This document shows positions 10,832 through 21,252 of a stretch of 64,000 bases of DNA, one piece after another. The position numbers and the translations under genes were made by a program. This DNA comes from Diplonema papillatum. Lineage: Eukaryota > Euglenozoa > Diplonemea > Diplonemida > Diplonemidae. Each line of letters begins with the position of its first letter. Positions within the stretch are counted from its first letter, which is position 1. The stretch is taken from positions 1 to 64,000 of the forward strand of contig JAPJBO010000523.1 of NCBI GenBank assembly GCA_030068145.1, in the 5' to 3' direction. The notes beneath the pieces were generated by a model. That model did not search any database. It had not been told where the DNA came from and worked only from the letters and a program-made list of their open reading frames with translations.

Positions 10832-11290
10832 TACCGTGCGAGTCCACCCTTCCGCCGGATGTTGTGCCGGACGAAAGCCAGGAAGAAGATGCCGGCCACC
10901 ATCGAGATGAAGTACGAGTCCGCGGACCGCGCCGGCGCAGCACCCGAGTATACCACACGGCTGGACGCCGGCGCTGGCCTGTCAAGGGACAAAGACGGCA
11001 GGTAGTCGTCGTCGAACAACAACGTTTTCCCCGCCGCTTCGCCGGCCACCCGCGGGAGAACGTCTGGCGGCGCGGTCGAGCCTTCCTCGCCGGCCGCAGC
11101 ATACGTCAGGTTGTCACACACGTCGCGAAGGGGGGTCTCCTCGTTGTTGATCCGGATCGTCGTGGACGCCGGCAACGGCTTGCCGTGCCACCAATCCGCT
11201 TGAGCCATTCGGCCGGCCGCAGGAGCGGGTGCTTCGGGTCGCCGTTGAAGTGGAAGAGTACCGGCGTCGAGTTTGTAGGAAGGTTTTGGC
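10832..11290 (-). pseudogene. Second copy of glycosyltransferase C-terminal coding segment
   Basis: It duplicates the last about 150 codons of the gene at 11448-12647, including the lumenal tail, the membrane segment (variant SYFISMVAGIFFLAF) and the final GGLAR. An internal stretch of about 25-30 bp is deleted relative to the parent. The consensus donor GTAAGT at the coding end is kept, as is the spacer gtcggaagggccgaacag. It could be an alternative exon or a decaying duplicate. Upstream the frame runs into non-homologous sequence. Confidence 0.7.
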
Positions 11291-11447
11291 CTCGACGATG
11301 AAGACCGCGGCCTGGCGCGATAGTCTACGGGAACTGCGGAAGCACGAGACTCATCAGGTCGTCGACCCTCGAAAGTCCATTCTTTCAGATTGCGTTCGAC
11401 GCTCTGGCAGTGTAGGTACAACGTGTCGGAGGGGCCGAACAGTTCAC

Positions 11448-12647
11448 TTACCGTGCGAGTCCACCCTTCCGCCGGATGTTGTGCCGGACAAAAGCCAGGA
11501 AGAAGATGCCTGCCACCATCAAGATGAAGTATGAGTCCGCGGACCGTGCTGGCGCAGCACCCGAGTATACCACACGGCCGGACGCCGGGCGGGCCGCCTT
11601 CGCGCGGAGGGGCGCTGGCCTGTCAAGGGACAAAGACGGCAGGTAGTCGTTGTCGAACAACAACGTTTTCCCCGCGGCCGCCCGCGGGAGAACGTCTGGC
11701 GGTGCGGTTGAGCCTTCCTCGCCGGCCGCAGCGTACGTCAGGCTGCCGCACACGTCGCGGAGGGGGGTCTCCTCGCCGTTGATCCGGATCACCGCGGACG
11801 CCGGCAACGGCTTGCCGTGCCACCACATCCGCTTGAGCCATTCGGCCGGCCGCAGGAGGGGGTGCTTCGGGTCGCCGTTGAAGTGGAAGAGCACCGGCGT
11901 CGAGTCCGTGTGGCAGTTCCGGATTTTCTTCCGCGGCCCACCAACCCCGGCGCCGCCGCGGCAGCCCTTGAAGTCGAACTGCGAGCCGAACAGATTCTGC
12001 GCTACGTGGCAGCGGTGGTCCAGCGCAATGCTTTTGTTCCACCCGTCGGAAAAGTACGCCTTGCCGAAGACCGCCTGGTCCCCACACTTGTCGCACGTAG
12101 CGGGGTCGAAGTTGCCGAGGGTCGAAATCGCGTATTCGAGGAGCGGCTTCACGTGGCTCAAGGGGCCCATCCACATTCCGCTGTTCAAAAACTTGTACTG
12201 CGAGCCGCCGACTTCCGGCCACAGCTTGCAGGTCCACTTCGGGAGAGACCGTATCCAGCAGGATCGTTCGGCGCTGAACACGATCGGGCGCTCTTTGGTT
12301 GCGACTTTGTGGTACCCAGCGAGCAGGTCGTCTGTTCCGCCTTGCCAGAGGACGTCGCCGCCGTCGAAGAAGGCGATGATTGTGTCGGGGGGCCAGTCCT
12401 TGACGTAGTCGTACAGGAGCGGGATCTTCTGCCGCAGGCGCTGCTCCTTCGCGTTCTTGAAGTCGCGCACCGTCAAGCCCGCGTCACCCCAGCCGACCAC
12501 GTGCACGTTGATCCCGTTGTGCGCGGCGCTCGCCATCATCTCGCACGACATCCGGTACGTGTTCGACAGCACCGTGAGCACCTCCAAGTCCCCCTGTGCG
12601 GCCACTACACCTGCCATCAGCAGGATGGAAAGCATCGCTCGGCACAT
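11448..12647 (-). CDS. PLOD-type glycosyltransferase with signal peptide and C-terminal membrane anchor
   Basis: 399 residues from ATG 12647; ATG 12635 is an alternative start that also leaves a signal sequence. The order is: hydrophobic signal (MLSILLMAGVVAAQG); glycosyltransferase domain with AFFDGGDVLW as the DxD-like metal site, IVFSAERSCW, NSGMWMG and CGDQAVF; a variable tail; one membrane helix (ILMVAGIFFLAFV); and a basic tail HNIRRKGG. These motifs fit the glucosyltransferase-type domain of lysyl hydroxylase/PLOD proteins, which glycosylate hydroxylysine in the secretory pathway. The hydroxylase domain is absent. The terminal TAA lies inside a perfect GTAAGT donor (CACG|GTAAGT), so the exon may splice onward. 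Partial copies lie downstream (10.55-11.29 kb) and a scrap lies upstream at 13.03 kb. Confidence 0.8.
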   Translation of the reverse strand: MCRAMLSILLMAGVVAAQGDLEVLTVLSNTYRMSCEMMASAAHNGINVHVVGWGDAGLTVRDFKNAKEQRLRQKIPLLYDYVKDWPPDTIIAFFDGGDVLWQGGTDDLLAGYHKVATKERPIVFSAERSCWIRSLPKWTCKLWPEVGGSQYKFLNSGMWMGPLSHVKPLLEYAISTLGNFDPATCDKCGDQAVFGKAYFSDGWNKSIALDHRCHVAQNLFGSQFDFKGCRGGAGVGGPRKKIRNCHTDSTPVLFHFNGDPKHPLLRPAEWLKRMWWHGKPLPASAVIRINGEETPLRDVCGSLTYAAAGEEGSTAPPDVLPRAAAGKTLLFDNDYLPSLSLDRPAPLRAKAARPASGRVVYSGAAPARSADSYFILMVAGIFFLAFVRHNIRRKGGLAR

Positions 12648-13030
12648 GATGCTCTGCTTTTTTCTCGATTCTTTCTTCCCCCTTCAGTGCCTTCACCACC
12701 ACCGCCACCTCCACTTTCCGGTTATTAGTGAGTTCGACTGCTTTTTTTTTTTTGTCGTATAAGACGCTAGTCTTAGAAGATTAATATTAACCGACTAATG
12801 ATATACTGTGAAACAGGGCCTCTCGCTCCTCACACAACCGCTCACGCCTTGCATGGAAATGTGGCGAACACACGAAGATCATTAACAGTTGGTTCGTTTT
12901 CTACTTACCATTTTACGCAGCGGCACTGAGACTGGAGCTAATTGCAGCACGAGACGCAGAATACTACTCGAACAGACTGACTTTTTGTGTAACAAATGCA
13001 AGGTATCGAACCAAAACCCCCGATTAATAG
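12648..13030. other. Intergenic DNA upstream of the glycosyltransferase
   Basis: AT-richer sequence with a T tract at about 12741. I see no exon or known repeat. Confidence 0.4.
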
Positions 13031-13290
13031 CAGCGGACTATCCTCGGTGTCGGGGGGCCAGTCCTTGACGTAGGCGTACAGGAGCGGGATCTCCGGCAGA
13101 ATTTCGCAGTGTAAAACGAGCCGAACGTCGAAATGGGCCCAAATGGACCCCAGAGGACCCGAAGTGAAGATCAAGATTGGTGTATGGTGAGACTGGCATG
13201 GTAGCCTCAGGGCCCATCCAGAAGCAGGCGACGATCGCGTGGGCAAAACAGTCGGACGGGAGCGGGATCTTCTGCCGCCGGGGGGATTCC
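13030..13290 (-). pseudogene. Fragments of glycosyltransferase exon
   Basis: ggggggccagtccttgacgt at about 13048 followed by ggcgtacaggagcgggatct copies exon positions 12387-12440. A second scrap, gagcgggatcttctgccgcc, is at about 13260. Both are too short to code and lie on the upstream side of the gene. Confidence 0.7.
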
Positions 13291-13914
13291 CCTTTTTTGA
13301 AGGGGATGCAAGCCCAGGCCATGTCTCACTTTCTTGAACATGATGCAAGGCGAGGCCACGCCTCACGACCCGTGCCGGGGTGCTACCTGAATGAAACACG
13401 CAAAACGAGATCGAAACGAGAAAAGCAGAGCAAAAGACCGGCACAACGGAGGGCGCACACGATCCGCTAGAGGCAGGATGGACGCGAAAAGGCGAGGCGG
13501 CCCGCAATGCAGCTTCGCTGGTTTTGTTACCAGGGATAGGCGGGGGGGGGGGGCAAGAACGTGCTGGACGGAGCGGGTGTGTGCTGAACGCCGAGTCCCG
13601 TCTGCTCAACCGCAATCGATGCAGCATGGATGAGGGCAGCATAGTGTGCGCACTGGCTTCGAGCATCTGGTGCACTGAGCGTTTTATCAATCAATGATGA
13701 CCTTTTCAGTCCTCTGGGGGCCAATTTTTTGCGTGCCTGAGATTCGCTTCCCGCGATGCGTGTCCGTTTGGAAGGCGGACAGCAAACGCGGGTCTGGGTC
13801 GTACAAGCGCAATATGGGGGGAGGTGGTGGCGGGGCCCACAACCAGTGGTCATGTGTAGGTGGAGTCGCCCTCGGGCTGAATCGAGCGCGCAGAGCCACA
13901 ACACCTTTCAGACA
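13291..13914. other. Intergenic DNA with an R1-like scrap
   Basis: A G-run at about 13545 is followed by gcaagaacgtgctgg and cccgtctgc, a degraded R1 fragment. Nothing else is recognisable. Confidence 0.4.
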
Positions 13915-15445
13915 GGCTGCTCAACCGAGAACGGGATGACGTCAATGAGGTGAGGGGCCAGCCCGGAGAACAGAGCCCCCGTCGTGACCGCCTCTCGCGC
14001 GACAGCAGCGACGCGGTGGGCGCTCCCCCAGTCCGCGGGCTCGCTTATCTGCGTCGTGACGACGGACGTGGTGGAGACCAACTTGGACACGTACAATCCA
14101 AGCATTCTTTGTCATCGCGAGATCAAGATTTTCCCCCGGAATATTTGCCTTCTTTTTTAGCAAGGTCTTGGGGTGATTTGAGGTACGATGCGCAGAGCCT
14201 GTGACAGCGCTGCCACAACCCTACGAGGGCGGCGTTCGAAGGCGGACCATCAGCGTTTCGTAGGTGAGGAAGTACAGGGCCGAGAACGGGATGACGCGCA
14301 TGAGGTGCGGGGCCAGCCCGGAGAACAGAGTCCCCGTCGCGCCGCCTCTCGCGCGACAGCAGCAACGCGGCGGGCGCGGGCTTGCGTATCCGCGTCGTGA
14401 CGACGGACGTGGGGTACGCCACCTCCGACGCGCAGAGCCTGCGTTCCACGGTACAGCAGCGCTGCTAAACCCGAAAGTTTCCTTCCGGGAGATGGGGTAC
14501 AGGTTGCGAAGATTGTTCACACAGCGGGCGCTTGTCCCGACGTGCGACGATTGTTGCTGGCAGCGCTGAAACGCAGCACTCGGTATTCGACGGAAGATTG
14601 CTGCAAAAGCGCGCAGAGAGCCTCAATACCCTTCACATGGCGCTACTCAGCAGGCTGCGAAGATCGTCCTCACAGGGACGCTTGCCCCGAGGGGCGGCGA
14701 GTATAGTGTTGAAACACAACGCTGGGTGATATACGCAAAGAATGCTGCGAAGCGCGCAGAGCTGTGCTACATGGTATCATGCGTACCCTTCACGACAGCG
14801 CTTCTGCCGTATGAGGGCGGCGTTTGCAGGCGGACCATCAGCGTTTCGTAGGTGAGGAAGTACAGGGCCGAGAACGGGATAACGCGCATGAGGTGCGGGG
14901 CCAGCCCGGAGAACAGAGTCCCCGTCGCGACCGCTTCTCGCGCGACAGCAGCGACGCGGTGGGCGCCCCCCCCCAGTCGCGCCCGCGTCGTGACGACGGA
15001 CGTGGGGTACGCCACCTCCGACGCGCAGAGCCAGTGTCCCAGGCAGCACTGCTCAACCCGAAAGTTTCCTTCCGGGAGTCGGGGTACAGGTTGCGAAGAT
15101 CGTTCTCAGGGACGCTTGCCCCGAGATGTGGCGATTACAGTGTTGGAGCACAACACTGAGTGATCGACGCGAGAAAGAAAGGTTGCGCGCAGAGTTGTGC
15201 TCCATGGTACCAGCGCCTACGAGGGCGGCGTTTGCAGGCGGACCATCAGCGTTTCGTAGGTGAGGAAGTACAGGGCCGAGAACGGGATGACGTGCATGAG
15301 GTGCGGGGCCAGCCCGGAGAACAGAGTCCCCGTCGCGACCGCCTCTCGCGCGACAGCAGCGACACGGCGGGCGCCCCCCCAGTCCGCGGGCTCGCGTATC
15401 CGCGTCGTGACGACGGACGTGGGGCACGCCACCTCCGACGCGCAA
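13915..15445 (-). pseudogene. Four tandem partial copies of the carrier gene 3' end
   Basis: Copies at about 15217-15445, 14811-15030, 14220-14440 and 13925-14060 match the last about 72 codons of the SLC25 gene at 15805-16638, including SGLAPHLMRVIPFSALYFLTY. Similarity stops near gacgcgcagagcc. The spacers share gaaagtttccttccggga and ggtacaggttgcgaagat and also carry cgcgcagagcc. The copies contain point changes and small indels. The most distal copy is shortest and lacks the stop-codon region. All lie downstream of the intact gene. Confidence 0.85.
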
Positions 15446-15804
15446 AGTCAGTGTCCCAGACAGCACCGAAAGTTTCCTTCCGGGAGATGGGGTACAGGTT
15501 GCGAAGATCGTTCTCACAGGGGCGCGTGTCCCGAGGTGCGACGATTCTTGCTGGCAGAGTTGAAACGAAACACAGCACTGGGTAATCGACGCAAGATTGC
15601 TGCAAAACGCGCAGAGCCTCAATACCCTTCAGACAGCGCTTCTCAATCCGAAAAAATCTGAGAGACTGCGAAGATCGTTCTCAAAGGGACGCTTGCCCCG
15701 AGATGCGGTGATTCCAGTGTTGAACAGTGATCGACGCGAGAAAATGTTGTGAAGCGCGCAGAGCTGTTCCATGCGTACCCTTCGCGCACAGCGCTGCCAC
15801 AACC

Positions 15805-16638
15805 CTACGAGGGCGGCGTTTGCAGGCGGACCATCAGCGTTTCGTAGGTGAGGAAGTACAGGGCCGAGAACGGGATGACGCGCATGAGGTGCGGGGCCAG
15901 CCCGGAGAACAGAGTCCCCGTCGCGACCGCCTCTCGCGCGACAGCAGCGACACGGCGGGCGCCCCCCCAGTCCGCGGGCTCGCGTATCCGCGTCGTGACG
16001 ACGGACATCGGGTACGCCACCACCGACGCGCAGAGCCTCGACAGCCCCGCCGCGCCCATCACGTCGCTGACGGAGTCCGTGAACCGAACCGCTTTGTGCT
16101 GCCGCCTCTCCTGCCTGAGGACCGCGAGCCCCTTCAGCCTCTCATACGCCGCGAAGAACACGCAGAACTCGACTCCCTTGTTGGCACACGACGGCAGCAG
16201 CCCCGCGTAAAACCCGCGAACGCCCTCGGCCCGGTACGTGCTCCGCACGATCTCGGTCACGTTGCACTCCGGCAGCAGCTGGCACCTCGTCTTCAGCACC
16301 CAAACGGGCGACGTGACGACGGCTGTCACCAGACCACTAATGAACCCTCGGGCCGCCGGCTCCTCTACACCCACCTGCGAGAGTGCAGTGTAAGTGATCA
16401 TCTTCACGGAAGGGCTGATGGTGTACCCGGTGAAGTACAGGAAGGACCCAAGCTGCGCGCCGCGGAGCCCTTCCCTCGCGAGCAGGGCCTTCACGCCGCC
16501 GGCGCCGAGCAGCGCTTCCTTCCGCCGACTCTGCCGCCGCACCTTCACCACGTCGAACGGGTTCGTGAGGATCACCGGGACGATGCTGGCGCACAGCGTG
16601 ACGCCTGCGTGGGTGCCCCAGCCGACGCCATTTGACAT
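15805..16638 (-). CDS. SLC25 mitochondrial carrier, pyrimidine-nucleotide-carrier-like
   Basis: 277 residues in one exon, ATG 16638, TAG 15805; family members are usually about 300 residues. The three carrier signatures are present in degenerate form: NPFDVVKVRRQ in repeat 1, SPVWVLKTRCQ in repeat 2 and YPMSVVTTRIRE in repeat 3. Repeats 2 and 3 resemble the NPIW-K-TR and YPHEV-R-TRLRE signatures of SLC25A33/A36 and yeast Rim2. This suggests pyrimidine nucleotide transport across the mitochondrial inner membrane, but substrate is inferred only. The third signature lacks the usual acidic and basic pair. Just upstream is an SSU-rDNA-like scrap; downstream lie four copies of the gene's own 3' end. 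Confidence 0.85.
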   Translation of the reverse strand: MSNGVGWGTHAGVTLCASIVPVILTNPFDVVKVRRQSRRKEALLGAGGVKALLAREGLRGAQLGSFLYFTGYTISPSVKMITYTALSQVGVEEPAARGFISGLVTAVVTSPVWVLKTRCQLLPECNVTEIVRSTYRAEGVRGFYAGLLPSCANKGVEFCVFFAAYERLKGLAVLRQERRQHKAVRFTDSVSDVMGAAGLSRLCASVVAYPMSVVTTRIREPADWGGARRVAAVAREAVATGTLFSGLAPHLMRVIPFSALYFLTYETLMVRLQTPPS

Positions 16639-16673
16639 CAAAACTGCCCCACCCCCCGATGCCCTCTTTTCTT

Positions 16674-16756
16674 CAGCAACCCGGTGGGGAGTGCCGTGGG
16701 ATCCAAAACGACTTCCCTCGATCCTGAGACGGCATCGGTTACAGCAGCGGACTAAA
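16674..16756 (-). rRNA. Short SSU rDNA-like fragment
   Basis: ggggagtgccgtgggatcc, gacttccctcgatcctgaga and cggcatcgg match the antisense SSU-like sequence at 29125-29200. Only about 80 bp are present. It lies at the 5' edge of the carrier gene. It is a fragment, not a gene. Confidence 0.5.
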
Positions 16757-16945
16757 TAGGGGGTCGTTGTTATTTGGTGCTGGTTTTGAGGGATAAGGAA
16801 ACGTAATAAATCGTTTTGCGGTGGTCTCCGCTGGCCCTGTAGTTTGTGCTACCGCCATCTTTTACACTCGTTCTCTTCTCGTCTCACTACTGTACGTACT
16901 CTTTCACTCTTTTTCTCACTTTGGCTGGCCAAAAAAAGACTCCTG

Positions 16946-17195
16946 TGACCGACACCACGAACACATTCGCAATGAATGTGGCCCTGGGCCCCACGTGCAT
17001 ACATGTTGAGCAGGGGTTGCCATGTAGCCCGTATCGGACTAAAGAGGGGGAGGTTTGCAAGAACGTGCTTGGAATAGGTATGTGCTCAACACCGCACTGG
17101 TCCCGTCTGCGCCGTGTTTCGGTCCTTTAAGCCACGGACACATAAGGCGGACCATCATCAGCGCGGAACCTGAATGTCTGCAGACAGGACAAAGG
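16946..17195 (+). repeat. R8 repeat followed by R1 copy
   Basis: R8 (16946-17042) contains gtgaccgacacca and gttgagcaggggttgcc and recurs at 27233-27332. R1 (17056-17195) follows at once, with caagaacgtgcttggaat and ccacggacacataaggcgg. Confidence 0.8.
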
Positions 17196-17286
17196 GTCGA
17201 ATGAGTAACAGTCATTTGACACGCGTAGTGGTGGCCTGCCATTAGACACAGGTCGCTTCGCGTCCTTTCCTTCCTCGTCGGCGTGC

Positions 17287-17567
17287 ATGCTTCTGCGGCT
17301 CCTGCCTTCGCGTTCACGGGTGGCGCTGAACACTTCTTCTTCCTTTGCCTGCTTGTTTGCGATAGCCCGGCGCCAGGCGGCGAATTCCAGGCTTAGCCCG
17401 CAGCGCTGCAAGCCGGTCAACTGTCCGCCCATACCTCCTAGAACTGCGTCGAATTGCCCGCCGCTGTGGAAGGCATCGGCGCGCGGCAAATCGAAAACGA
17501 GGGATGACGACCCCAACGGAAGAAGAAGTGTCCAGCGCCACCCGCGAAAGCGAGAGAAGGGATGGTC
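17287..17567. repeat. Segment with about 45-bp inverted ends
   Basis: The left end (cgggtggcgctgaacacttc) and right end (gaagtgtccagcgccacccg) are imperfect inverted copies around about 190 bp. Both strands are open for more than 90 codons, so no coding call is made. It could be a small inverted-repeat element. Confidence 0.45.
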
Positions 17568-17577
17568 ACCTAGTGAC

Positions 17578-17852
17578 GAATGCAGGCCATCGCTACAGAT
17601 ATTCTGCATTCTATCCTCAACCTGTGCCAACGACTAATGCAGGCCATCGCTACAGATATTCTGCGTTCTAATCTCAACCTGTGCCAACGACTAATGCAGG
17701 CCATCGCTACAGATATTCTGCATTCTATCCTCAACCCGTACCAACGACTAATGCAGGCCATCGCTACAGATATTCTGCGTTCTAACCTCAACCTGTGCCA
17801 ACGACTAATGCGGGCCATCGCTACAGATACTCTGCATTCTAACCTCAACTAA
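17578..17852. repeat. 57-bp tandem repeat, about 4.8 units
   Basis: The unit begins atgcaggccatcgctacaga and ends aacctgtgccaacgact. Because 57 is divisible by three, both strands show a 19-residue peptide repeat. No start context or neighbouring exon supports translation. Confidence 0.9.
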
Positions 17853-18253
17853 CCTCAACCATCACTGTCTTCCACAGTCTAGCACCAGTCTGTCAGCAGG
17901 GGGGTACATGCGTACGTACGTGTGCAGGCGCTTCTGCTAAATTCGCTGCCTGGCTTCTCAGAGATCCGGAACTGAAACGGGAGATAAAGCAACTGCAGAG
18001 GCGCCCGACGGAGCCGAGTCTGATGCATGACATCCCTCGCTTCCCCCTCCCACACACAGAAAAAAAAAAAAAAAAAAAAAAAAACAACGATGTTCCTCGG
18101 AACCCCGACGGGAGGGACGTTCGAGCCCACCGCCAAAAAGGGCAGAAACCCCACAAAAAGGAGCGAACGGCGCTAGCGGTGAAAAGAGAAAGGGGCGGGG
18201 GGGGTGCAAAAGAAAACAATAAGAACAACGCGCAAGGAAAAAAGAGAACGCTG

Positions 18254-18590
18254 CGGGGGATTGCAAGAACGTGCTTGGAATGGGTACGTGTTCAACACCG
18301 CACTGGTCCCGTCTGCGCCGTGTTTCGGTCCTTTAAGCCACGGACACATGAGGCGGACCATCATCAGCGCGGAACCTGAGTGTCTGCAGACAGGACTGCG
18401 GTGTGAGTCTAGTTTTTCAGGCGGCTGTTCGTAGCTCGTCACAGCCAGGACCACCCGTGCTACTAGAGCACAGGCGAATCCGTCACGGGGAGAAGGCCCC
18501 GACAACCGTGTCTGAGCATTCAGTTAAAAACTCAGGGCGCTCGCCCTGATGGTGACTGCGACTCGCTAGGCAGCACTGATTTGTCTTCTT
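18254..18590 (+). repeat. R1 dispersed repeat, long copy
   Basis: One of the two longest R1 copies. It extends past gtgagtctag through cacagccaggaccacccgtg, gaatccgtcacggggagaag and gactgcgactcgctaggcag. The copy at 53218-53555 has the same extent. It is preceded by an A tract of about 25 at 18060. Confidence 0.85.
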
Positions 18591-19105
18591 TTTAAAAGGG
18601 AACACTGCGGGGGAAAATCTTAGTTTCGTGTTCAGGCGCTACTTGCCTCTAAGTGTTTGATGCTAGCATCAAGTCTTCTTCGCGGAATGCAGAGTCTTTT
18701 TTCTTCTTTTTTTCTTTTTTTCCGTTTTCTGTTTTTTCTGTTCTTTCTTTCGTTGTCGCCAATTTCTTTTTTCTCCTTTTACTTCTAATTTTAACTTTAA
18801 TTTTCTTTACCATGGTATTTTTGGACTTTCTGGTGCCGTAGAGTAGTTCTTCTTTCTCTATGCCGCCCACGTCGATGTTCGTTTAGCAGCGGCTGCCGAA
18901 TCATGCCGTGGCACCGTCCTTTTGTGCGTCTGCCTTGCTGAAGAAGTGTGGGAAAGGAGTCCAGGACTCCGTGGTTTGAAACCATGTGCTATGGCTTCAC
19001 TTCCTCCTCCCTTCGTCCGTTTTTCTTTAAAAAAAGGGGGTTTACAAATTGGGTTGTGGCTCGTAACCAACCGCCACGGGGCACTACTTCCACCAGGTGA
19101 AAGTG
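18591..19105. other. Spacer between R1 and the protease gene
   Basis: It contains a T/C-rich tract (18690-18800), an R5 fragment (ttagcagcggctgccga at about 18885) and no recognisable exon. Confidence 0.45.
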
Positions 19106-19106
19106 T

Positions 19107-19889
19107 TTACGCTTTCTCGAGAGAGATGACGTAGCCATTGGTTGTGAATCTCCTGGCACATTCCTCCCATGAGAGTACGGATACTTGCTGGTCGTCGTAG
19201 CATACCCATTCATCGTCTTCCTTTAACACGGTATAGTAATGACCTGCCGTTGCTCTTCCGGTGTGGATAATGAAGCCTTTTACCGTGTAGGAGTCTTCAC
19301 CGATCAGTATGGTTTGTCGGATCGGGGTGCGGGCTGGTATTTTTATTTCTTCGCGTGTTTTTTTCGATAGCTGTGCTCGTTGCAGTGTTACATCCATTTG
19401 CTTTGGAAATGTGTAATCTTCCTTCGTGGATCCAACGGTCTTTTTGTTACAGGTGCTACAGGGGAAGTCGTCCACTTTGGTTGCTCTCTTGTTTTGCACT
19501 TTCTTTATCAGATCCTCAACTGACTCGGTGTAGGGCTTCTCCCTGTTTTTGAGTTCAAGCATCAGGAACGGTTCTGACGCCGGCGATGCTCGTGAAGACT
19601 CTTTGCATATTGTGCACGTTGTCAAACGGGAGTATGTCACCGTAGCTTGGTCGTCGTCGTCGCCCGTCACGCAGGAGCGTATCCACGTCAGCAGTTCGTG
19701 CACGTCCCGATGCGCGGAGTCGTCTGCCGTCGTGTTGAACACGAGGCTCCGGAGTGTGGCCATTGTACCGTGGATGTTTTGGCCTGCGTCGAAATCCGTG
19801 AACAGCCTCTGCACCATCTGCTGGTTGGTGTCCAGGTGCGTTAGGTTTGCGAGTTGTAGTCGGAAGGACGTCCTTCGCGCCAGGAACTG
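19107..19889 (-). CDS. Ubiquitin-specific protease, C-terminal exon without the cysteine box
   Basis: 260 codons from an acceptor at 19890, where a long pyrimidine tract ends in GTGCAG, to TAA. It contains the His-box region GHYYTVLKEDDEWVCYDD of USP/UBP cysteine proteases, a CTIC/CSTC pair as in the USP zinc ribbon, and DVHELLTWI, corresponding to the conserved QDVHEFL segment after the Cys box. The catalytic-cysteine motif should lie upstream, but I find no exon encoding it in 19.9-34 kb. The 5' part is therefore missed, very short, or lost. Base composition is visibly less GC-rich than the other exons, which could reflect a different origin or decay. The protein would remove ubiquitin from targets if intact. 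Confidence 0.75.
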   Translation of the reverse strand, partial: QFLARRTSFRLQLANLTHLDTNQQMVQRLFTDFDAGQNIHGTMATLRSLVFNTTADDSAHRDVHELLTWIRSCVTGDDDDQATVTYSRLTTCTICKESSRASPASEPFLMLELKNREKPYTESVEDLIKKVQNKRATKVDDFPCSTCNKKTVGSTKEDYTFPKQMDVTLQRAQLSKKTREEIKIPARTPIRQTILIGEDSYTVKGFIIHTGRATAGHYYTVLKEDDEWVCYDDQQVSVLSWEECARRFTTNGYVISLEKA

Positions 19890-19905
19890 CACGCTGGCGG
19901 CGAAG

Positions 19906-20635
19906 AAACGGGGGAGGGGGGAGGGTGAGCGGGGATGTAGGGAAGAAATGGGTTTTCGCGTTTCACCCGTCCTAGTCCCACTGCTTCCCGATTGGTGTAC
20001 GTAGTGTTTGATTCAGGATGCGAGCAGGGGGGACGGGCCACCATTTTCATTCACTCCAGTTGAAGGCGAGACCCGTGGTGAAAGAGATGTTGAGCTCCGG
20101 GTGCAAGTGTAGGCGTGAGCGCCCAGTCGGGCCAGCTGTCGATTGCCGAAGCTAGCGGCAAACCCCCACGCGTTCATCGAGACTGGGTGCTGGCAAGACG
20201 TTCTTGCCACAATCCTGTGGTGGCATCGGCATCCGGGGATGTCCTATCGAACCACCGCAGATACCAGGCACTAGAAACGGGAGCACCACTCGCCACTACA
20301 CTACACCATCCCCAACCCCCAACGTGAATTCCCTTTCGTCAAGTGCGTTTGTTCGCGCGCACACAAGGGGTTCTCGTCTGCATGGGGGAAAGGTTAACAT
20401 CGGTAGCCGAGATTGATTACACTGACGAGCTATGTCAGTCACTTGACGACGGGGTTTGTCAATGCTCTGGATGCATAGGTATTCCTGATTGAGACGAGAT
20501 ACGAGCAGCCATTTGATCGGATGACGTCTCGCTCCGGAGTAATTTGTGAAGGTAGTCGCTCCGGCGGCCTACAACAGTCACCCGACGGCCGTGTCTGTTC
20601 TCTCGTAGCATCGGTGCATAGTAGTCCGGGTTGTG
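19906..20635. other. Region upstream of the protease exon
   Basis: The strong pyrimidine tract (minus strand, 19893-19950) belongs to the protease intron. The rest shows no clear exon. Confidence 0.4.
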
Positions 20636-20866
20636 ACGAGCAGCGATTTGACTGTGCTTCCCCTTGTCTGCGCTCAGCTACGACAGACAGCTGACTGTGC
20701 TTGTAACACAGGTAGGCCTGGCTGAGGCGACCGACGAGCAGCGATTTGACTGTGCTTCCCCTCCCGCAAGAACTTGTCTGCGCTCAGCTACGACAGACAG
20801 CTGACTGTGCTTGCAACACAGGTAGGCCTGGCTGAGGCGACCGACGAGCAGCCACTTGTCTGGATG
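20636..20866 (+). repeat. Tandem duplication, about 115-125 bp twice
   Basis: gagcagcgatttgactgtgc, cgctcagctacgacagacag and aggtaggcctggctgaggcg occur twice in order, followed by a third start at 20848. Looser relatives extend back to 20440. Confidence 0.75.
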
Positions 20867-21252
20867 ACTCCTCTCCCCGAAGAAAAACTCTTGCTTACGC
20901 TATCGTAGCACAGGTAGTCCCGGCTGGTGACGAACTACGCACAGCCCACTGACTGCAACGACCTTGCGCCGACGAGGCTTGGCCTGCGACAATTTTCAAA
21001 AATATTTTACATGACCCCCTTGTGTGCCAAATGCTCTTTGACAGCAGCAGCGCACAATCCCGACACCAAGCCCGTCCTTGGCCGCCACACGTGCACGGGC
21101 CGAGGTGTGCTTTCGCTGCGCGGTTCCCGTGGAACACCTTCATCGAAGGACTGTTTCTATTCGGCCTCGTGCCGGCCCCAGTCTCCCGAAATGTTTCGGT
21201 AAGAGCTGTGCAATTTTTTTTCTCGTACTTCGGTACCCCCGAAACCCCCGTA

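Noticed and set aside
11817-12728. 303-codon plus-strand ORF
   Set aside because: Antisense to the glycosyltransferase exon, which has a signal peptide, catalytic motifs and membrane anchor on minus.
17127-17637. Overlapping ORFs of 167 (minus) and 116 (plus) codons
   Set aside because: Both strands open across an inverted-repeat segment; no splice context and no family resemblance.
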